Assembly: GCF_002234675.1 (NCBI RefSeq) | Contig: NC_019873.2 | Location: forward strand, 3,621,158-3,685,157 | Length of the DNA: 64,000 bases | DNA from: Oryzias latipes | Lineage: Eukaryota > Chordata > Actinopteri > Beloniformes > Adrianichthyidae | Direction: 5' to 3' | Shown: in pieces, positions 1-12,032 of the stretch | Layout of the letters: each line of letters begins with the position of its first letter | Numbering within the stretch: position 1 is the stretch's first letter | Notes under the pieces: generated by a model | What the model saw: the letters and a program-made list of their open reading frames with translations, nothing else | Database searches by the model: none | What the model was told of the DNA's origin: nothing | Translations under genes and position numbers: made by a program

Positions 1-455
1 TCCATCCATTCATCCATCTATCCATCCAGCCAACCCTTCATCCATCCATACGTGAGTCCGTCCGTCCATCCATTCATCCATCTATCCATCCAGCCATCCA
101 TTCATCCTTCCATCCATCTGACCATCCATTTATCAATTCATCAATCCATCCATCCATCCGCTTGTCCATCCATCTATTCATCCATCCAATCTTTCATCCA
201 TCCATCTGTCCATCCATCCAGCCATCCGTCTGTCCATCCATCAATGCGTTCGTCCATGCATCCATCCATGCGTACATCTGTCCGTTCGTTCATCCATCCA
301 TCCATCCATTCATACGTCCATCCATCCATCCATCCATCCATCCATCTCTCCATTCATCCATCCGTCCATCCAGGTGTCCATCTGTCCGTCCGTCCATCAA
401 TCCATCCATCCATGGATGCGTGCGTCTGTCCATCCATCCATCCATTCATCCATCA
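1..455. repeat. (CCAT)n microsatellite / minisatellite
   Basis: The stretch is built almost entirely of CCAT/TCCA tetranucleotides with scattered point changes (CCGT, CCTT, CTGT). Open frames through it encode only His-Pro-Ser-Ile repeats and are not genes. It runs off the left edge, so its full length is unknown. Confidence 0.95.
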
Positions 456-1640
456 AAGAGTTAGTACAAGTATCATTTATATAACAATTCATTATTTACA
501 GACATTTTATCAAGTTTTTTTTTAATTGGTTTATCTCATATATGATCTAATCATGAAAATGTTCAATATGTGAGACAAACATGTAAAAATTTGGACATTA
601 TTTTCATTACTAACACTCTAAAAATTCTATTATAATGTTTGTTAATGCGTTAACAAAGCTTTTTAAGGAATCTTAATATAAAGTGTTACCAAAAAACTCC
701 ATAGTCACTTTTTTTGTAGTATATTGCTCTTTTACTGCACCACAATGTCATGGATTGAAATGTAGAAACCTTTAAATGAGGCTTTTCACATCAATTATTA
801 GGTTAGATTTAAAATAGATTGAAAAGATTGATGGGAAGTCTTGGATAAAAAAGAAAACAGAAAAAGTCAAAGGAACAAACTTATTTTAAAAAGTTGCTTC
901 CCCTCTCAAAATAGTATTTTTTGCTCGTTTAACCTTGGATGTTGTAACTTTAGAGAAAGGACTGATAAAGGTTTTCCAGCAGATCACACTGCAGTCATTA
1001 AAGAAAAATTCATCACCTTAGGATTTTCCTTAATATACAGGAGGCCACAGCATTTGATCTGCCCTGTGAACACTGCAGAGATATGCAGGTATCTGTGCTC
1101 TCAGAGCCAAAATAGTTCTGAGAAGAACAGGTTGCTGTTCATCTGTGCTGCCCCCACATATACTGACAGTGCTTCCTTTGAGGCCCTGCAGGGCAGGTCA
1201 GAGGCCCCTTCTCTTTGGTCAGGTGGGATAAAGCCGCTCAGCTATTCCTCGAGCTGCCGGCCACCTGTCACCAACCCTTATCAGCACCCAGCGTTCCGCT
1301 GCTCAATGCAATGGCATGGAATGGCATGGCACCAGCACCTTAACCCTTGACAATTTGAAGTTATTGGTTGTGAAAATGTGTTTGAAAAAGCATTCATTTG
1401 GACCTAACATGAAAACCAGCTTATACTCTAACAAACTGGTGATGAAATAGAATAAGACGTATACAAAGTAAAACTAAAAGTAAGGACATAGACTGCTGTC
1501 TCAAATTCCTGTTTCTTAATCTCTTCTTTTTTGTGTGTTTTTATGAAATTATTTCTTTTTTTAAATTTTATTGAAGTCTTTTTTACGCAACGAGCATGTT
1601 CAAAATCTGCCTTGACTTTGCGGAAGGGAAAAGAAAGGCT
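456..1640. other. Intergenic stretch, no gene recognised
   Basis: AT-rich to about 840, then more balanced sequence to 1350. A frame at 841-1350 (+) stays open for 169 codons but has no ATG start and no recognisable domain. The 1020-1330 part, with palindrome-like words and GATA-type sites, could be conserved non-coding DNA; this is speculation. Confidence 0.4.
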
Positions 1641-1659
1641 GATGTTAAAAGCTTCCTCC

Positions 1660-2201
1660 AGTCTTTGATCCATGTTCAAAGCATTCCCAGTGGTCTTATT
1701 ATTAATTTTATTCTGCAGAGCGTCATTAGAAATTCACTCCTGAGTGTTGTGCGGGACTGTTGGGGCATAGTAAGCCTGCCCTGACTTCCCATCATCCCTC
1801 TGCTTGCATGCTTTCTTACAGGCCCCCAACTAACATTAATGGTGCAACAAAAATGGTGACCAACATCAGATTTATCCAGCCGTACAGTTTGGATCCAGAT
1901 TCCAGGTCAGACGAGGAAAACAAAGACGTTCATGAATCTATTTGTCTGTAAGTGAATGCATCAGAATGGAGCAGAGCAGGGAGACTTTGGCCCGCCGACT
2001 GGAGTTTGTACGTCACAAATGGCATCTTTTTTAAACAGCATTTTCTCATCTGCTCCTGATTGACAATGATTTGAATAAAGAAATACTCAGAAAGGAAATT
2101 TTATCTTAATTTTCTATAAATATGTGCTCCATTATCAGAAAAACACCTCAAGAACATGTTAAAAACACCAAAACACAATTTTCACAGGAGTGGGTCTTTA
2201 A
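1660..2201 (+). mobile_element. TTAA-flanked MITE with a conserved start-codon exon, copy A
   Basis: The segment shares long blocks with copies near 23.5, 26.1, 30.6 and 42.4 kb. Shared parts are a CAAAGCATTCCCAG stretch on the left, a leader ending in GTGCAACAAAAATGG, and a frame (1853-1951) reading [19 protein letters not shown] that ends at a donor-like CTGTAAGTG. The right end is GAGTGGGTC followed by TTAA at 2198-2201. TTAA at the ends points to the Kolobok or piggyBac type of DNA transposon. The left end is uncertain. Confidence 0.6.
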
Positions 2202-2344
2202 AGAAAATGGTCAAGATTATAGCTATACATTGCTACATCAACACGTACACACAACACAGTCACACAAACACACAGACACAACAAGAATGTCTCTGTTAAT
2301 TAAACCACTAGAAAAAGTCAACCAGAAACATTTGGTTTTTACAG

Positions 2345-2600
2345 TAAAATGTAACGGTACAGAGATAGAGCGGTCAACCAAAATCACAGGTTCCATTCCT
2401 ATCCAGCCATGTGTCGAAGTGTCCTAGAGCAAGACACTGACCCGCCACCTTGCCTCTGGTGGTTATAGGTTGGTGCGAGTGTTCAGCAGTGGAACCTCCA
2501 TCAGTGTGTGAATGTGTGTGTGTTGAAGACTGGGAGTGTGACTGGAAAGTGTTGTGGGCCTTCTAGAAAAAGTGCTATACAACATTTACCATTTTACCAC
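2345..2600 (+). mobile_element. tRNA-derived SINE
   Basis: An A-box-like word (AGATAGAGCGGTC) is followed about 25 bp later by a B-box-like word (GGTTCCATTCC). A body with the GACACTGACCCGCCACCTTGCC motif leads to a tail with GTGCTATACAACATTTACC. This matches the minus-strand copy near 20.8-21.0 kb, so it is a dispersed family. Confidence 0.7.
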
Positions 2601-3490
2601 AAATACTAATGAAAATAATGACAATAAGAATTAGTTGTCAAATGATTTGATCCCACAAACCACACATGGTGAAGCTGCTTCAGGACCATCTTCCTTATGA
2701 GCTTAAGTCTTTCTCAGGTATTCACTTCAATTCAAACTTAAAACATGGCTTTGTTCTGTTTTTGTTTAAAATTCTGCATCCTCTTGTATGTTTTTATGTT
2801 TTGTCTCAGCACTATCACACATTTTTAAAAGCACTCTAAACCGTGTCTGTGTATTTAAAGGTGAAATCTGAATATGAACAGCGATGTCTCAGCTGTGCCA
2901 AGTGACTCTTGTTGCAACTTGCTTGTGAAAGAATTTAAGTCAGAGATACGATACTGCATAGCGTGCTTGGAGAGTGTGTTTCAACATCCCAATCAGTTTG
3001 AGTCATTTCCTCTCCACTAAAACAGAAAGGAAGCAAATGTTCAGCAGTGACAAGTAATACATTCCAAGCATGCAAGTGAACAATAATTCAGTTTCAGAAA
3101 AAACAAAAGTCAGTTTATTTCTTTTCTAGACCTAGTGGGAAAATTATAATATTGGGAATGTGGGCGTGGTTAACAATTAACCCTCTGTTGCCAAGGAAAT
3201 CAAAAAGTTCAGTTTTGTCAATGCTTTAACCCCAGGTGACCAAAAAATAAAATGTTTGCTATGGAGACAAAACCAACTGAAAGGCCACCATTTTGAAAAA
3301 AAAGTGGATTTTATTTTCATGGCATTTCATATGCAGCTATGACCAGAGTGGCAGAAGAAACGAGAGGGCAAGTAAAACAGGGGTAATGGTGGTGCAGCCA
3401 GGGCTAGTAATACAACACGCCCCTCGTGACTTTAATTAAGATTTGCAGCTTATCCTAACTTAACAAATTGGTGAATGCTGACTCGTTTTT
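2601..3490. other. Intergenic stretch, nothing recognised
   Basis: No coding frame or clear repeat ends were seen. The part at 3140-3330 (GGGCGTGGTTAACAATTAACCC) has the look of an old dispersed repeat but could not be matched. Confidence 0.4.
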
Positions 3491-3494
3491 ATTC

Positions 3495-4872
3495 ACTTCT
3501 GACCAAAAGTTTTTGAACAGTCTTGAAGGAGTTCCCAGAGATGCTTAGCACTTGCTGCCCCTTTTGCCTTCACTCTGCGATCCAGCTCACCCTAAACCAT
3601 CTCCATTGGGTTCAGGTTCGGTGACTGTGGAGGCCAGGTCATCTGGCGCAGCACCCCATCATTCTCCTTCTTGGTCAAATAGCCCTTCCACAGCCTGGAG
3701 GTGTGTTTGGGGTCATTGTCCTGTTGAAAAATAAATGATGGTGCAACTAAACGCAAACCGGATGGAACAGCATGCCGCTGCAAGATGCTGTGGTAGCCAT
3801 GCTGGTTCAGTATGCCTTCAATTTGGAATAAATCCCCAACAGTGTCCCCAGCAAAGCACCCCCACACCATCACACCTCCTCCTCCATGCTTCACAGTGGG
3901 AACCAGGCATGTAGAATCCATCGGTTCAACTTTTTTGTGTCGTACAAAGACACGGTGGTTGGAACCAAAAATCTCCAATTTGGACTCATCAGACCAAAGC
4001 CCAGATTTCCACTGGTCTAACGTCCATTCCTTGTGTTCTTTAGCCCAAACAAGTCTCTTCTGCTTGTTGCCTTTCTTTAGCAGTGGTTTCCTAGCAGATA
4101 TTCTACCATGCAGGCCTGATTCACACAGTCTCCTTTTAACATTAGTTGTAGAGATGTGTCTGCTGCTAGAACTCTGTGAGCCATTGACCTGCTCTCTAAT
4201 CTGAGCTGCTGTTAACCTGCCATTTCTGAGGCTGCTGACTCAGATGAAGTTGTACTGTGCAGCAGAGGTGACTCTTGGTCTTCCTTTCCTGGAGCGGTCT
4301 GCATGTGAGCCAGTTTCTTTGTAGCGCTTGATGGTTTTTGCACTTGGGGACACTTTCAAAGTTTTCCCAATTTTTCGGACTGACTGACCTTCATTTCTTA
4401 CAGCAATGATGAACACTCGTTTTTCTGTGCTTAGCTGCTTTCTTCTCGCCATAATCCAAATTCTAACAGTCTATTCAGTAGGACTATCAGCTGTGTATCC
4501 ACCTGACTTCTGCACAACACAACTGATGGTCCCAACCCCATTTATAAGGCAAGAAATCACACTTATTAAACCTGACAGAGCACACCTGTGAAGTGTAAAA
4601 CATTTCAGGCGACTACCTTTTGAAGCTCATCAAGAAGAATGCCAAGAGTGTACAAAGGAGTAATCAAAGCAAAAGGTGGCTACTATGAAGAATCTACAAT
4701 ATGACATATTTTCAGCTGTTTTACACTTTATTGTTGTTGAACTTTATTTCCACATGTGTTAATTCACAGTTTTGATGCCTTCAGTGTGAATCTACAATTT
4801 TCATAGTCATGAAAATAAAGAAAACTCTTTGAATGAGAACGTGTGTCCAAACTTATGGTCTGTACTGTATAT
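3495..4872 (-). mobile_element. Tc1-like DNA transposon, inactive
   Basis: The right terminus (4788-4869) reads inward from the TA-rich edge as CAGACCATAAGTTTGGACAC, a terminus also seen at 22.6 and 33.1 kb. The left terminus near 3495-3520 (GACCAAAAGTTTTTGAACAG) is diverged. The internal region encodes a transposase on the minus strand. Family relatives move by cut-and-paste into TA sites. Confidence 0.85.
3560..4452 (-). pseudogene. Tc1-like transposase pseudogene
   Basis: Reading on the minus strand from the ATG at 4452, the protein opens with an N-terminal helix-turn-helix region beginning MARRKQLSTEKR. It continues to the DDE catalytic part: the first Asp in a WSDES motif near 3990, the second in a QQDNDPKH motif, and the Glu in a SPNLNPMEM motif. 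A stop codon follows residue 70 (at about 4240) and another follows the last Glu motif (about 3592), so no full-length enzyme can be made. The catalytic residues themselves look intact. Nothing suggests that the host uses it. Confidence 0.85.
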
Positions 4873-4904
4873 ATACATAGAGTGTATATAAAAAAAACAA
4901 AAAA

Positions 4905-6312
4905 AAATGCCCCTCTCACCCTTCGGCGGGTGGTTTCTCCTCCAAGCTCAGGTCATCTACCAGAGGCCCGGGAGCTTGAAGGTCCTGCAGTATCTTAGCT
5001 GTTCCTAGCACTGCACTTTTCTGGACTGAGAGGTCTGAGGTCTTTCCAGGTATCTGTTGTAGCCACTCCTCCAGCTTGGGGGTTACTGCCCCGAGTGCTC
5101 CAATTACCACAGGCACCACTGTCACCTTCACTTTCCAGGCTTTCTCCAGTTCTTCTCTGAGTCCCTGGTATTTCTCCAGTTTCTCATGTTCCTTCTTCCT
5201 GATGTTCCCATCGCTTGGCACTGCCACATCCACCACAACGGCTTTCCTCTGTTCTTTATCCACCACTACAATGTCTGGTTGGTTCTCCATTACCATCCTA
5301 TCAGTCTGGATCTGGAAGTCCCACAGGATCTTTGCCCTGTCATTCTCTGAACCTTTGGAGGTGTTTCCCATTTTGACCTTGGGGTTTCCAGTCCATATCC
5401 TGCACACATGTTCCTGTATATTATTCCAGGCACTTGATTTTGGCGCTCCATGTATGCTTTCCCTGCCAGCATCTTACACCCTGCAGTTATGTGATGGATT
5501 GTTTTAGGCGCCTCTTGGCACAGCCTACACCTTGCGTCTTGTCTGGTGTGGAAGATCTACACCTTGGGTCCTGTCTGGTGTGGTAGATCTACACCTTGGG
5601 TCTTGTCTGGTGTGGTAGATCTACACATTGGGTCTTGTCTGGTGTGGTAGATCTACACCTTGGGTCTTGTCTGGTGTGGTAGATCTGAGCCTCTATCGCT
5701 CTGGTGCTCAGGGCTTGTTCCTGAGCTGCCAGGATGAGTGCTTCAGTGCTGTCCTGTAGGCCAGCCCTTTCTAGCCATTGGTAGGACTTCTTGAGATCAG
5801 CCACTTCAGTTATGGTCCGTTGGTACATCCCATGCAGGGGTTGATCCTTCCATGAGGATCTGTCCTCCAGCACTGTATCCTCTGCTCTCCATTGCCTGAG
5901 ACATTCACTGAGCACACTGTCAGTTGGGGCCTTGAGCTTGATGTAATCATGCATCTTGGATGTTTCATCCTGGATAGTGGCTTCTACACTCACTAGTCCT
6001 CGGCCTCCTTCCTTGCGGCTAGCATACAGTCTCAGGGTGCTGGATTTGGGATGGAACCCTCCATGCATGGTGAGGAGCTTTCGTGTCTTAACATCCGTGG
6101 TCTGTATCTCTTCCTTTGGCCATCTTATTATTCCTCCAGGGTATCTGATAACTGGCAGTGCGTAGCTGTTTATTGCTTGGGTCTTGTTCTTGCCATTGAG
6201 CTGGCTTCTCAGGACTTGCCTTACTCGTTGGAGGTATTTAGCTGTTGCAGCTTTCCTTGTTGCCTGCTCCAGGTTGCCATTTGCCTGGGGAATTCCAAGG
6301 TACTTGTAACAT
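4905..6312 (-). mobile_element. Restriction-like-endonuclease LINE (R2/R4 type), 5'-truncated
   Basis: Minus-strand frames 6068-5589 and 5407-4916 together give the C-terminal half of a non-LTR retrotransposon protein. In order they carry the end of the RT/thumb region, a zinc-knuckle region (partly replaced by a minisatellite at 5527-5686), and a PD-(D/E)XK-type endonuclease with the signature PDIVVVDK followed by VVVDVAVPSD. That endonuclease defines R2/R4/Rex6-type LINEs, as opposed to L1 or L2. The frame is broken across the minisatellite. The 5' end stops at a (TA)48 tract and the 3' end abuts an A-rich, TA-rich flank. Clade within the RLE group is not certain. Confidence 0.75.
5527..5686. 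repeat. 32-bp tandem repeat, 5 units, inside LINE coding region
   Basis: Five 32-bp units (5 x 32 = 160 bp) follow the pattern ACACC TTGGGTC TTGTCTGG TGTGGTAGATCT, with one or two substitutions in some units. Read on the minus strand, one unit encodes the HTRQDPRCR segment just before the zinc knuckle. Because 32 is not a multiple of 3, each added unit shifts the frame. Confidence 0.95.
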
Positions 6313-6313
6313 A

Positions 6314-6799
<486 letters not shown>

Positions 6800-7893
6800 G
6801 GTTCAGATGTAATACACGTCTATAAGGGCGGGGTCTGTCCACACACACACTCAAATGTTATAAACATACCTGTTGGCTCCAAAAATGTTCACATGTCAAC
6901 ATGTACACAATACAAATAATGTTCACACACGCATAATTATGCCTTCAAACCAAATAGTGTGAAACATTTCATTCAATCACACAAACTATTTGTGCAAAGG
7001 TGAACTAACACCTGTGCTCAGGTGAGTGTTTCTGTTCTTCTAAAATGTACTGCTTGATGGAATGAGATGGGATGGAATAAGATGGAATGTAAAAAGAAGG
7101 AGGGAGAGTGCCCAGCCATCCCCACACCAAGACCCCCACAGCAGCAGCAGCCAGAGCCCCCCAACACCCACACGGCAGCAGATAGAGAACAACCGCCACC
7201 CGGGTGATCACATTCGCCACCCAGGCCAGAGCCAGCAGGGCCACCACGGGGCCCCCAGAGAGCAGAGAGGCATGGGGGGGTGCAGCTCTGGCCCAACCAG
7301 GAGAGCAGCCCCAGAAGAACGCACAGCCCCAGACGAGCACCTCATCACCACCCAGTTCTGGGCATCCCCCCACCCCAACCCCAGGTACGAGCCAAGACCC
7401 CCCAAGGGAGACCCGCCCCACGCTCCAGGCAGCCACCCACCCGGCCCACGGTTGGTCCAGGAGAGAGCAAGGCAGGGGGCAGCCGTCCCTGCCCAGGAGG
7501 AGGACACCCAAGTTGTAAACATGGCCCGACCAGGCTCACCCACAGTTGGAAATTTGGAGAGGCCAAGCGCTCAGGGGCAAGGACCAGAACCCACACCACA
7601 GGGACACCCCCAGGCTCAGATGTGATGTGATCCCCGGCTCTTGGTCTTGCCACAGAACTCAGGGATCCCTCTCCCTGCACGGAGAGAGGACCGCCGGGCC
7701 CAGGAAGCCAGCACCCAGGGAACACAGCCGCCGTTGCCAAGGGTACCCCCCTCCAGGGATGGGGTAGGGGACACATGGTCCGAGGGCTCACCTTCCTTGC
7801 AAAATGCATGTGTGTGAGGGCGTGTGTGTGCATGTATTTGTGTTTGTGTTGGAGTGTATATTTTGAAAGGTAAAGGGTGTATGTACTAAGGGG
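6800..7893 (-). mobile_element. GC-rich L1-type LINE 3' UTR fragment
   Basis: The part around 6835-7010 (GGGCGGGGTCTGTCCACACAC, then ACATGTCAACATGTACACAA) matches the 3' UTRs of the minus-strand L1 copies at 17.3 and 47.7 kb. The C-rich block 7080-7760 (G-rich on the element's sense strand) also matches. No ORF2 is left here. Overlapping long frames on both strands come from base composition and are not genes. Confidence 0.75.
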
Positions 7894-8153
7894 GTGATTT
7901 TAGATGCAGATCTTAACTTTGAAGCACAAGCAAACCAAGTTACAAAGACTGCATTTCATCATCTTAGAAATATTGCCCGAGTGAGACCCTTCCTCTCCAA
8001 ACCCAGTGCTAAAATATTCATCCATGCTGTTATAACATCTAGGATAGATTATTGCAATCCTCTTCTTTCTAATACTATCAACCAACTGCAGCTTGTTCAA
8101 AACACGGCTGAACGCCTTTTAACTAGAACCAGATAGAAGGAGCACATGACTCC
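7894..8153 (+). mobile_element. L2-like LINE, 5' part of a split copy
   Basis: The plus-strand frame 7894-8136 encodes the region just after the RT active site of fish L2 (Maui-like) elements: ILDADLNFEAQANQVTK, then HLRNIARVRPFL, then DYCNPLL. It is interrupted at 8154 by a MITE and resumes at about 8361. Confidence 0.8.
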
Positions 8154-8360
8154 TTAACTTGTGTTATCTTAGATGACCCCCCCTTACATTGACGTGTTCT
8201 CCCTACCATGACAAAGGTGGATAAAGGTGGAAAGATTTCATGTAATCCATGGACACCAGTGAAGATCACAAATCATTGAAGAAAAAAGGTTCAGAGCACT
8301 GTCTAGTGGGTCTAGATGACCCAACTCCCAATGTTAAAATGCCTATGATAGCACAAGGGT
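8154..8360. mobile_element. ~205-bp inverted-repeat MITE inserted in an L2 LINE
   Basis: The element starts in TTAA then CTTGTGTTATC and ends in GATAGCACAAGGG then TTAC. It matches the copies at 11786-11990 and 22951-23155. Flanking L2 coding sequence is continuous across it (REHMT, then SLHWLP-like), so this insertion is younger than the L2. Confidence 0.8.
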
Positions 8361-8930
8361 TACAATCTTTGCACTGACTCCCAGTCAGCTTTAGAATACA
8401 TTTAAGCTTCTTTTATTAGTTTACAGAAGTTTAAATGGGACTGGGCCCTCATTTTTACAGGATTTACTTTTAGTTTATGATCCTCCCAGAGCCCTCAGGT
8501 CCGAACTAAAACTAAAACCCACGGCGAGGCCTCATTTCAGCGCCGTGGACCTCGCCTGCGGAACAGCCTGAGGACGTGAGGCCTTCATCAACTGTGGAGG
8601 TTTTTAAAACAAAAACTTAAAACGCATCTTTTCAGTAAAGCTTCTACATAGTTTTTACTTGTCCACATGTTTTTGATTTTATACATTTTAGTAACAATTA
8701 ATTCAATTTGTTTTGATTGTATTTGTGGGATGTGTATATGTTGGGTTTTTATGTAATTGATTTATGTATTTACTTTATTTTATTTTTATTATTAGAATTA
8801 TTATTTTTATGTTTGCTATTTTAAAGACTATTTTTTATCTTTTATCTATCGTTTTTTGGGGAGCACTTTGAGATGTTCTGTTGCAGGAAATTGTTTTACA
8901 ACTAAGGTTTAATTTAGTTTAATTTAAAAG
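8361..8930 (+). mobile_element. L2-like LINE, 3' part of a split copy
   Basis: It continues the L2 from 8153 with decayed codons for the C-terminal part (GLGPS-like, then DPPRALR, then FSAVDLACGTA-like), then an AT-rich 3' UTR ending near 8930 in a TTTAATTTAGTTTAATTTA tail, as is common for L2 elements. Confidence 0.75.
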
Positions 8931-10379
8931 TTCCAGTTAATGGAGTTTAATACAAAAAGATAGATGAGAATGAAAAAAAAAAAGCTTTTGATATAAAAAA
9001 TAATAATGAATGGATGCTGTTTTTTGTCAGATTTGTTCTTTATATAATGAAAAAACCCTTTTGAAATGTTTAAAGACAGATTTTTATCTGTGTTTAGCTT
9101 CAATAGACACTTCTTTTCAAAAACTTAAAACATAAAATTTGTCACTGTTCACATTTATAGAAATGCCTTTTTCATATTTACGATAGAATGTAAAATTAAC
9201 CTCACATTTGGACAAAAGTGATTTTAGAATTTATTAACTTTTTTGAAAAACTTTTAATTTATTTTTACAAAAACAACACTGTTCATATACAAAAAAAGAC
9301 AATGTTTGAAAAAATGAAGTTTGGAAGGAATCTCTGTTCCTCCACGGATGACTGCAGGCATGCTGGGAGCAGCTTCCAAGAACTGCTCCACATTCCAGAA
9401 GCAGGTCTGAAGCAGGTCTGGGTGATCCTCCATGGTGCCGGCTCCTGCTGTTGGGCTTCACCACCACACATTTGTTAAACTGCTTCCCTGCCGCTGAGCT
9501 GGTTCAGCGGTCGGTCAAGGGAACTCAGGTGCATCAGCACATGGAGACACTGGCACTCTGCCACACATCCATGGGTGTTCTGTCTTTTCAAAAGCAGGAG
9601 CACTCACTCGGATCCACACTTTAGCTAAGACCAACAAAGCAAAACAAGAAAACACTGATTTGAATACATTTAGATTTCTTCAACAGAAAGAATTGTGATG
9701 ATTGAAAAGTGACTTAAGCAGATGCAAACATTTCCCAAAGATGGTAGATAACAGAGAATTTATGTAAGCTTTGCAGGGAAGGATGACGCTTCTTGGTGAT
9801 GCAGGGCATTGCATAACTGTCCAAAAGAACCTTAGATCTGGGTGCTTTTGTGTGTACGTGCAAGTTGTCATACTGTCTGTGTTATAAGTTCAGCTTCTGA
9901 GTGACTTTGGGCATATCTGTGCTCATGTATTTGGACCTTAGCTCACACATTCCCCTGCTCTTGATACAATCTCACTTCTACGTGTGCTTGTGTGTGGCCA
10001 AAGTTAATCTGAAAGAGTTGGAGTCTGATTGAGTCATCTCGACAGTGAAAAGATATCTTCAAGTTCCATTTATTACCTTTTATTGTTCAAGCATTGCTGA
10101 CATTTGGTTCCTATCTTTCAGGTTGGAGCAGGCTGAAACATTTAGAAAATGAACTGTTGTTGTTTTTAAGGCTGTTTGGCATCTGGTCAGGTGTGGTAAA
10201 AACCTACATGTGCATGAGAGAATCCTTGGGTCTTTGCAACATTGCTTTCTCCCTGGATCCATGTCTGCATGAGAACTATTGATCCAAAAGACTGTTCCAA
10301 GCCAGTAGGAGCAGTTTCTGCTAAATCTGAACTGACACTGGACCTGTTGACAGCCTTTGTCTTTTAGAGGTTAAAACGT
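8931..10379. other. Intergenic stretch with one short unexplained frame
   Basis: Mostly AT-rich with no gene recognised. A minus-strand frame (9433 to 9254, ATG to stop, 59 codons) begins MEDHPDLLQTCFWNVEQFLE and has protein-like composition, but I cannot match it to a family. It lacks a convincing upstream splice acceptor and could be chance or a pseudogene scrap. Confidence 0.3.
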
Positions 10380-11085
10380 GGATGGGGGCTACCTTTTTGC
10401 AGCTCAACCAAGACAAACCTGAAGTCTTGGTTATCGGTTCTGAAGCTGAGAGAGAAAGGGTCCAATTTTATCTGTCAACCAACCTAATGAATGTTTGTGA
10501 TACAGTGAAAAACCTTGGCGTGATTCTAGATGCAGATCTGAGCTTTGACCAACATCTGAACCAAGTAACTAAAACTGCATTTTACCATCTGAGACCTTTT
10601 CTCTGTAGAGCCAGAGCTGATATCTTAATTAATGCTTTTATCACATCAAAAATAGCTGACTGTGATGCCCTCTTTTCTGGAGTAAAGAAACCACTCTCAA
10701 TCGCCTGCAGCTAGTCCAGAACTCTGCTGCTCGCCTTGTAACGAGAACCAGGAAGAGGGAGCACATTACACCGATCTTAAAATCTCTGCACTGGCTCCCT
10801 GTCAGCTTCAGGATTGATTTAAGATTCTTTTAATAGTTTACAAGAGTGTTCATGGTATTGGTCCTTCTTTTATATCAGATTTGCTTTCAACTTATGAACC
10901 TGCTAGAGCCCTCATTTCTCTGTTACTTGTTTTTGTGTATTTTATCTTGAGGGCTTATTTAATTATTTTAATGCATGAGTTGGGATTGGTGTTTTTGCGT
11001 TCTTGTTTGTTTTTATGTACAGCATCTTGAGCTGTTTTCTTTACATTGAAGGTGCTTTAGAAATAAAATTAATCTGAATTTGAAC
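10380..11085 (+). mobile_element. L2-like LINE, 3' fragment
   Basis: The plus-strand frame 10382-10714 encodes QLNQDKPEVLVIGSEAE, then NLGVILDADLSFDQH, then VTKTAFYHLR, typical of the C-terminal half of fish L2/Maui RT proteins. A frameshift follows at about 10710 and homology continues to an AATAAAATTAATCTGAATTTG tail near 11080. It is the same family as 7894-8930 but a separate copy. Confidence 0.85.
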
Positions 11086-11785
11086 AGCATTGCAACAATA
11101 CGACCCATTAAACACAATATACTTTTGATAGAATGTTGTAATGACTGGCTTTTATGTGGGGGTTTGCACTTTAGTGGCCACCATTTCCGACTACAAAGAC
11201 ATGTCATGCTCTCCTTGGTCCCTCCTGCCTTCTTGTCACACTGGGGAATGAATTTTCTCTTCCTCTAGATTTGACGGGGGTTTCCATCTTTGCTTCTGAA
11301 AGTTGGCTTGTTGTGTTTAAAACTGTCACTCAGCTGTCATTCAAAAAAGCATTTTAAACTGCCTTTTAGCAGCAGGTTGACTATGGCTGCTGGAAACTGA
11401 ATTTGAATTTGTGTCAATGACGAAGGGTCACAACAGTCTGACTACATCCGTTGTGATGTCTGGTTGGTTTTAGAAAAGTGGAGCAACACGCATGCACAGT
11501 GTTGCGTGTGAACTCATGGCCCACCGCCAGCCTGAGTTGATGAACAAGTTACATAGGAGCTTAAGTTTGTTCTCTTTTGAAAGGCAGAGTGTGATGGAAT
11601 GTGTTGAAAATAGGAATATGCATGTGAAACTGTCACGTTAGGTGTTTATCTAACAGGGAACATTCTCAGACAAATCCTCATCAGCTAAATTAAAATCAGT
11701 CTCAATAACACCACTGAATGTTTTGTATGTTCTGACTGCTTTTGATGAAAAAAACTAGCTAAATTCTGATAAAAATAACATGTAA
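11086..11785. other. Intergenic stretch, nothing recognised
   Basis: No coding frame, repeat end or RNA gene was identified. Confidence 0.4.
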
Positions 11786-11990
11786 CCCTTGTGCTATCCT
11801 AGGCACTTTAACATTGGGAGTTGGGTCATCTAGACCCACTAGACAGTGCGCTGAACCTTTTTTCTTCAATGATTTGTGATCTTCACTGGTGTCCATGGAT
11901 TACATGAAATCTTTCCACCTTTATCCACCTCGGTCATGGTAGGGAGAACACGTCAATGCAAGGGTGGGGTCATCTAAGATAGCACAAGGG
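11786..11990. mobile_element. ~205-bp inverted-repeat MITE, second copy
   Basis: Opposite orientation to the 8.1-kb copy. Ends are CCCTTGTGCTATCC and GATAGCACAAGGG next to TTAA. A second partial end (11997-12032) follows directly, so two copies may have inserted side by side or the end was duplicated. Confidence 0.8.
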
Positions 11991-12032
11991 TTAACCCCCA
12001 ATGTTAAAGTGCCTAGGATAGCACCAGGGTTA

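Noticed and set aside
52..525. Long frames rich in His-Pro-Ser-Ile
   Set aside because: They are translations of the CCAT microsatellite; several frames are open at once.
5076..5507. 143-codon plus-strand frame
   Set aside because: Antisense of the RLE LINE endonuclease region.
7005..7833. Several long overlapping frames on both strands
   Set aside because: The sequence is a GC-rich L1 3' UTR with few stop codons; both strands and several frames are open, with no domain.
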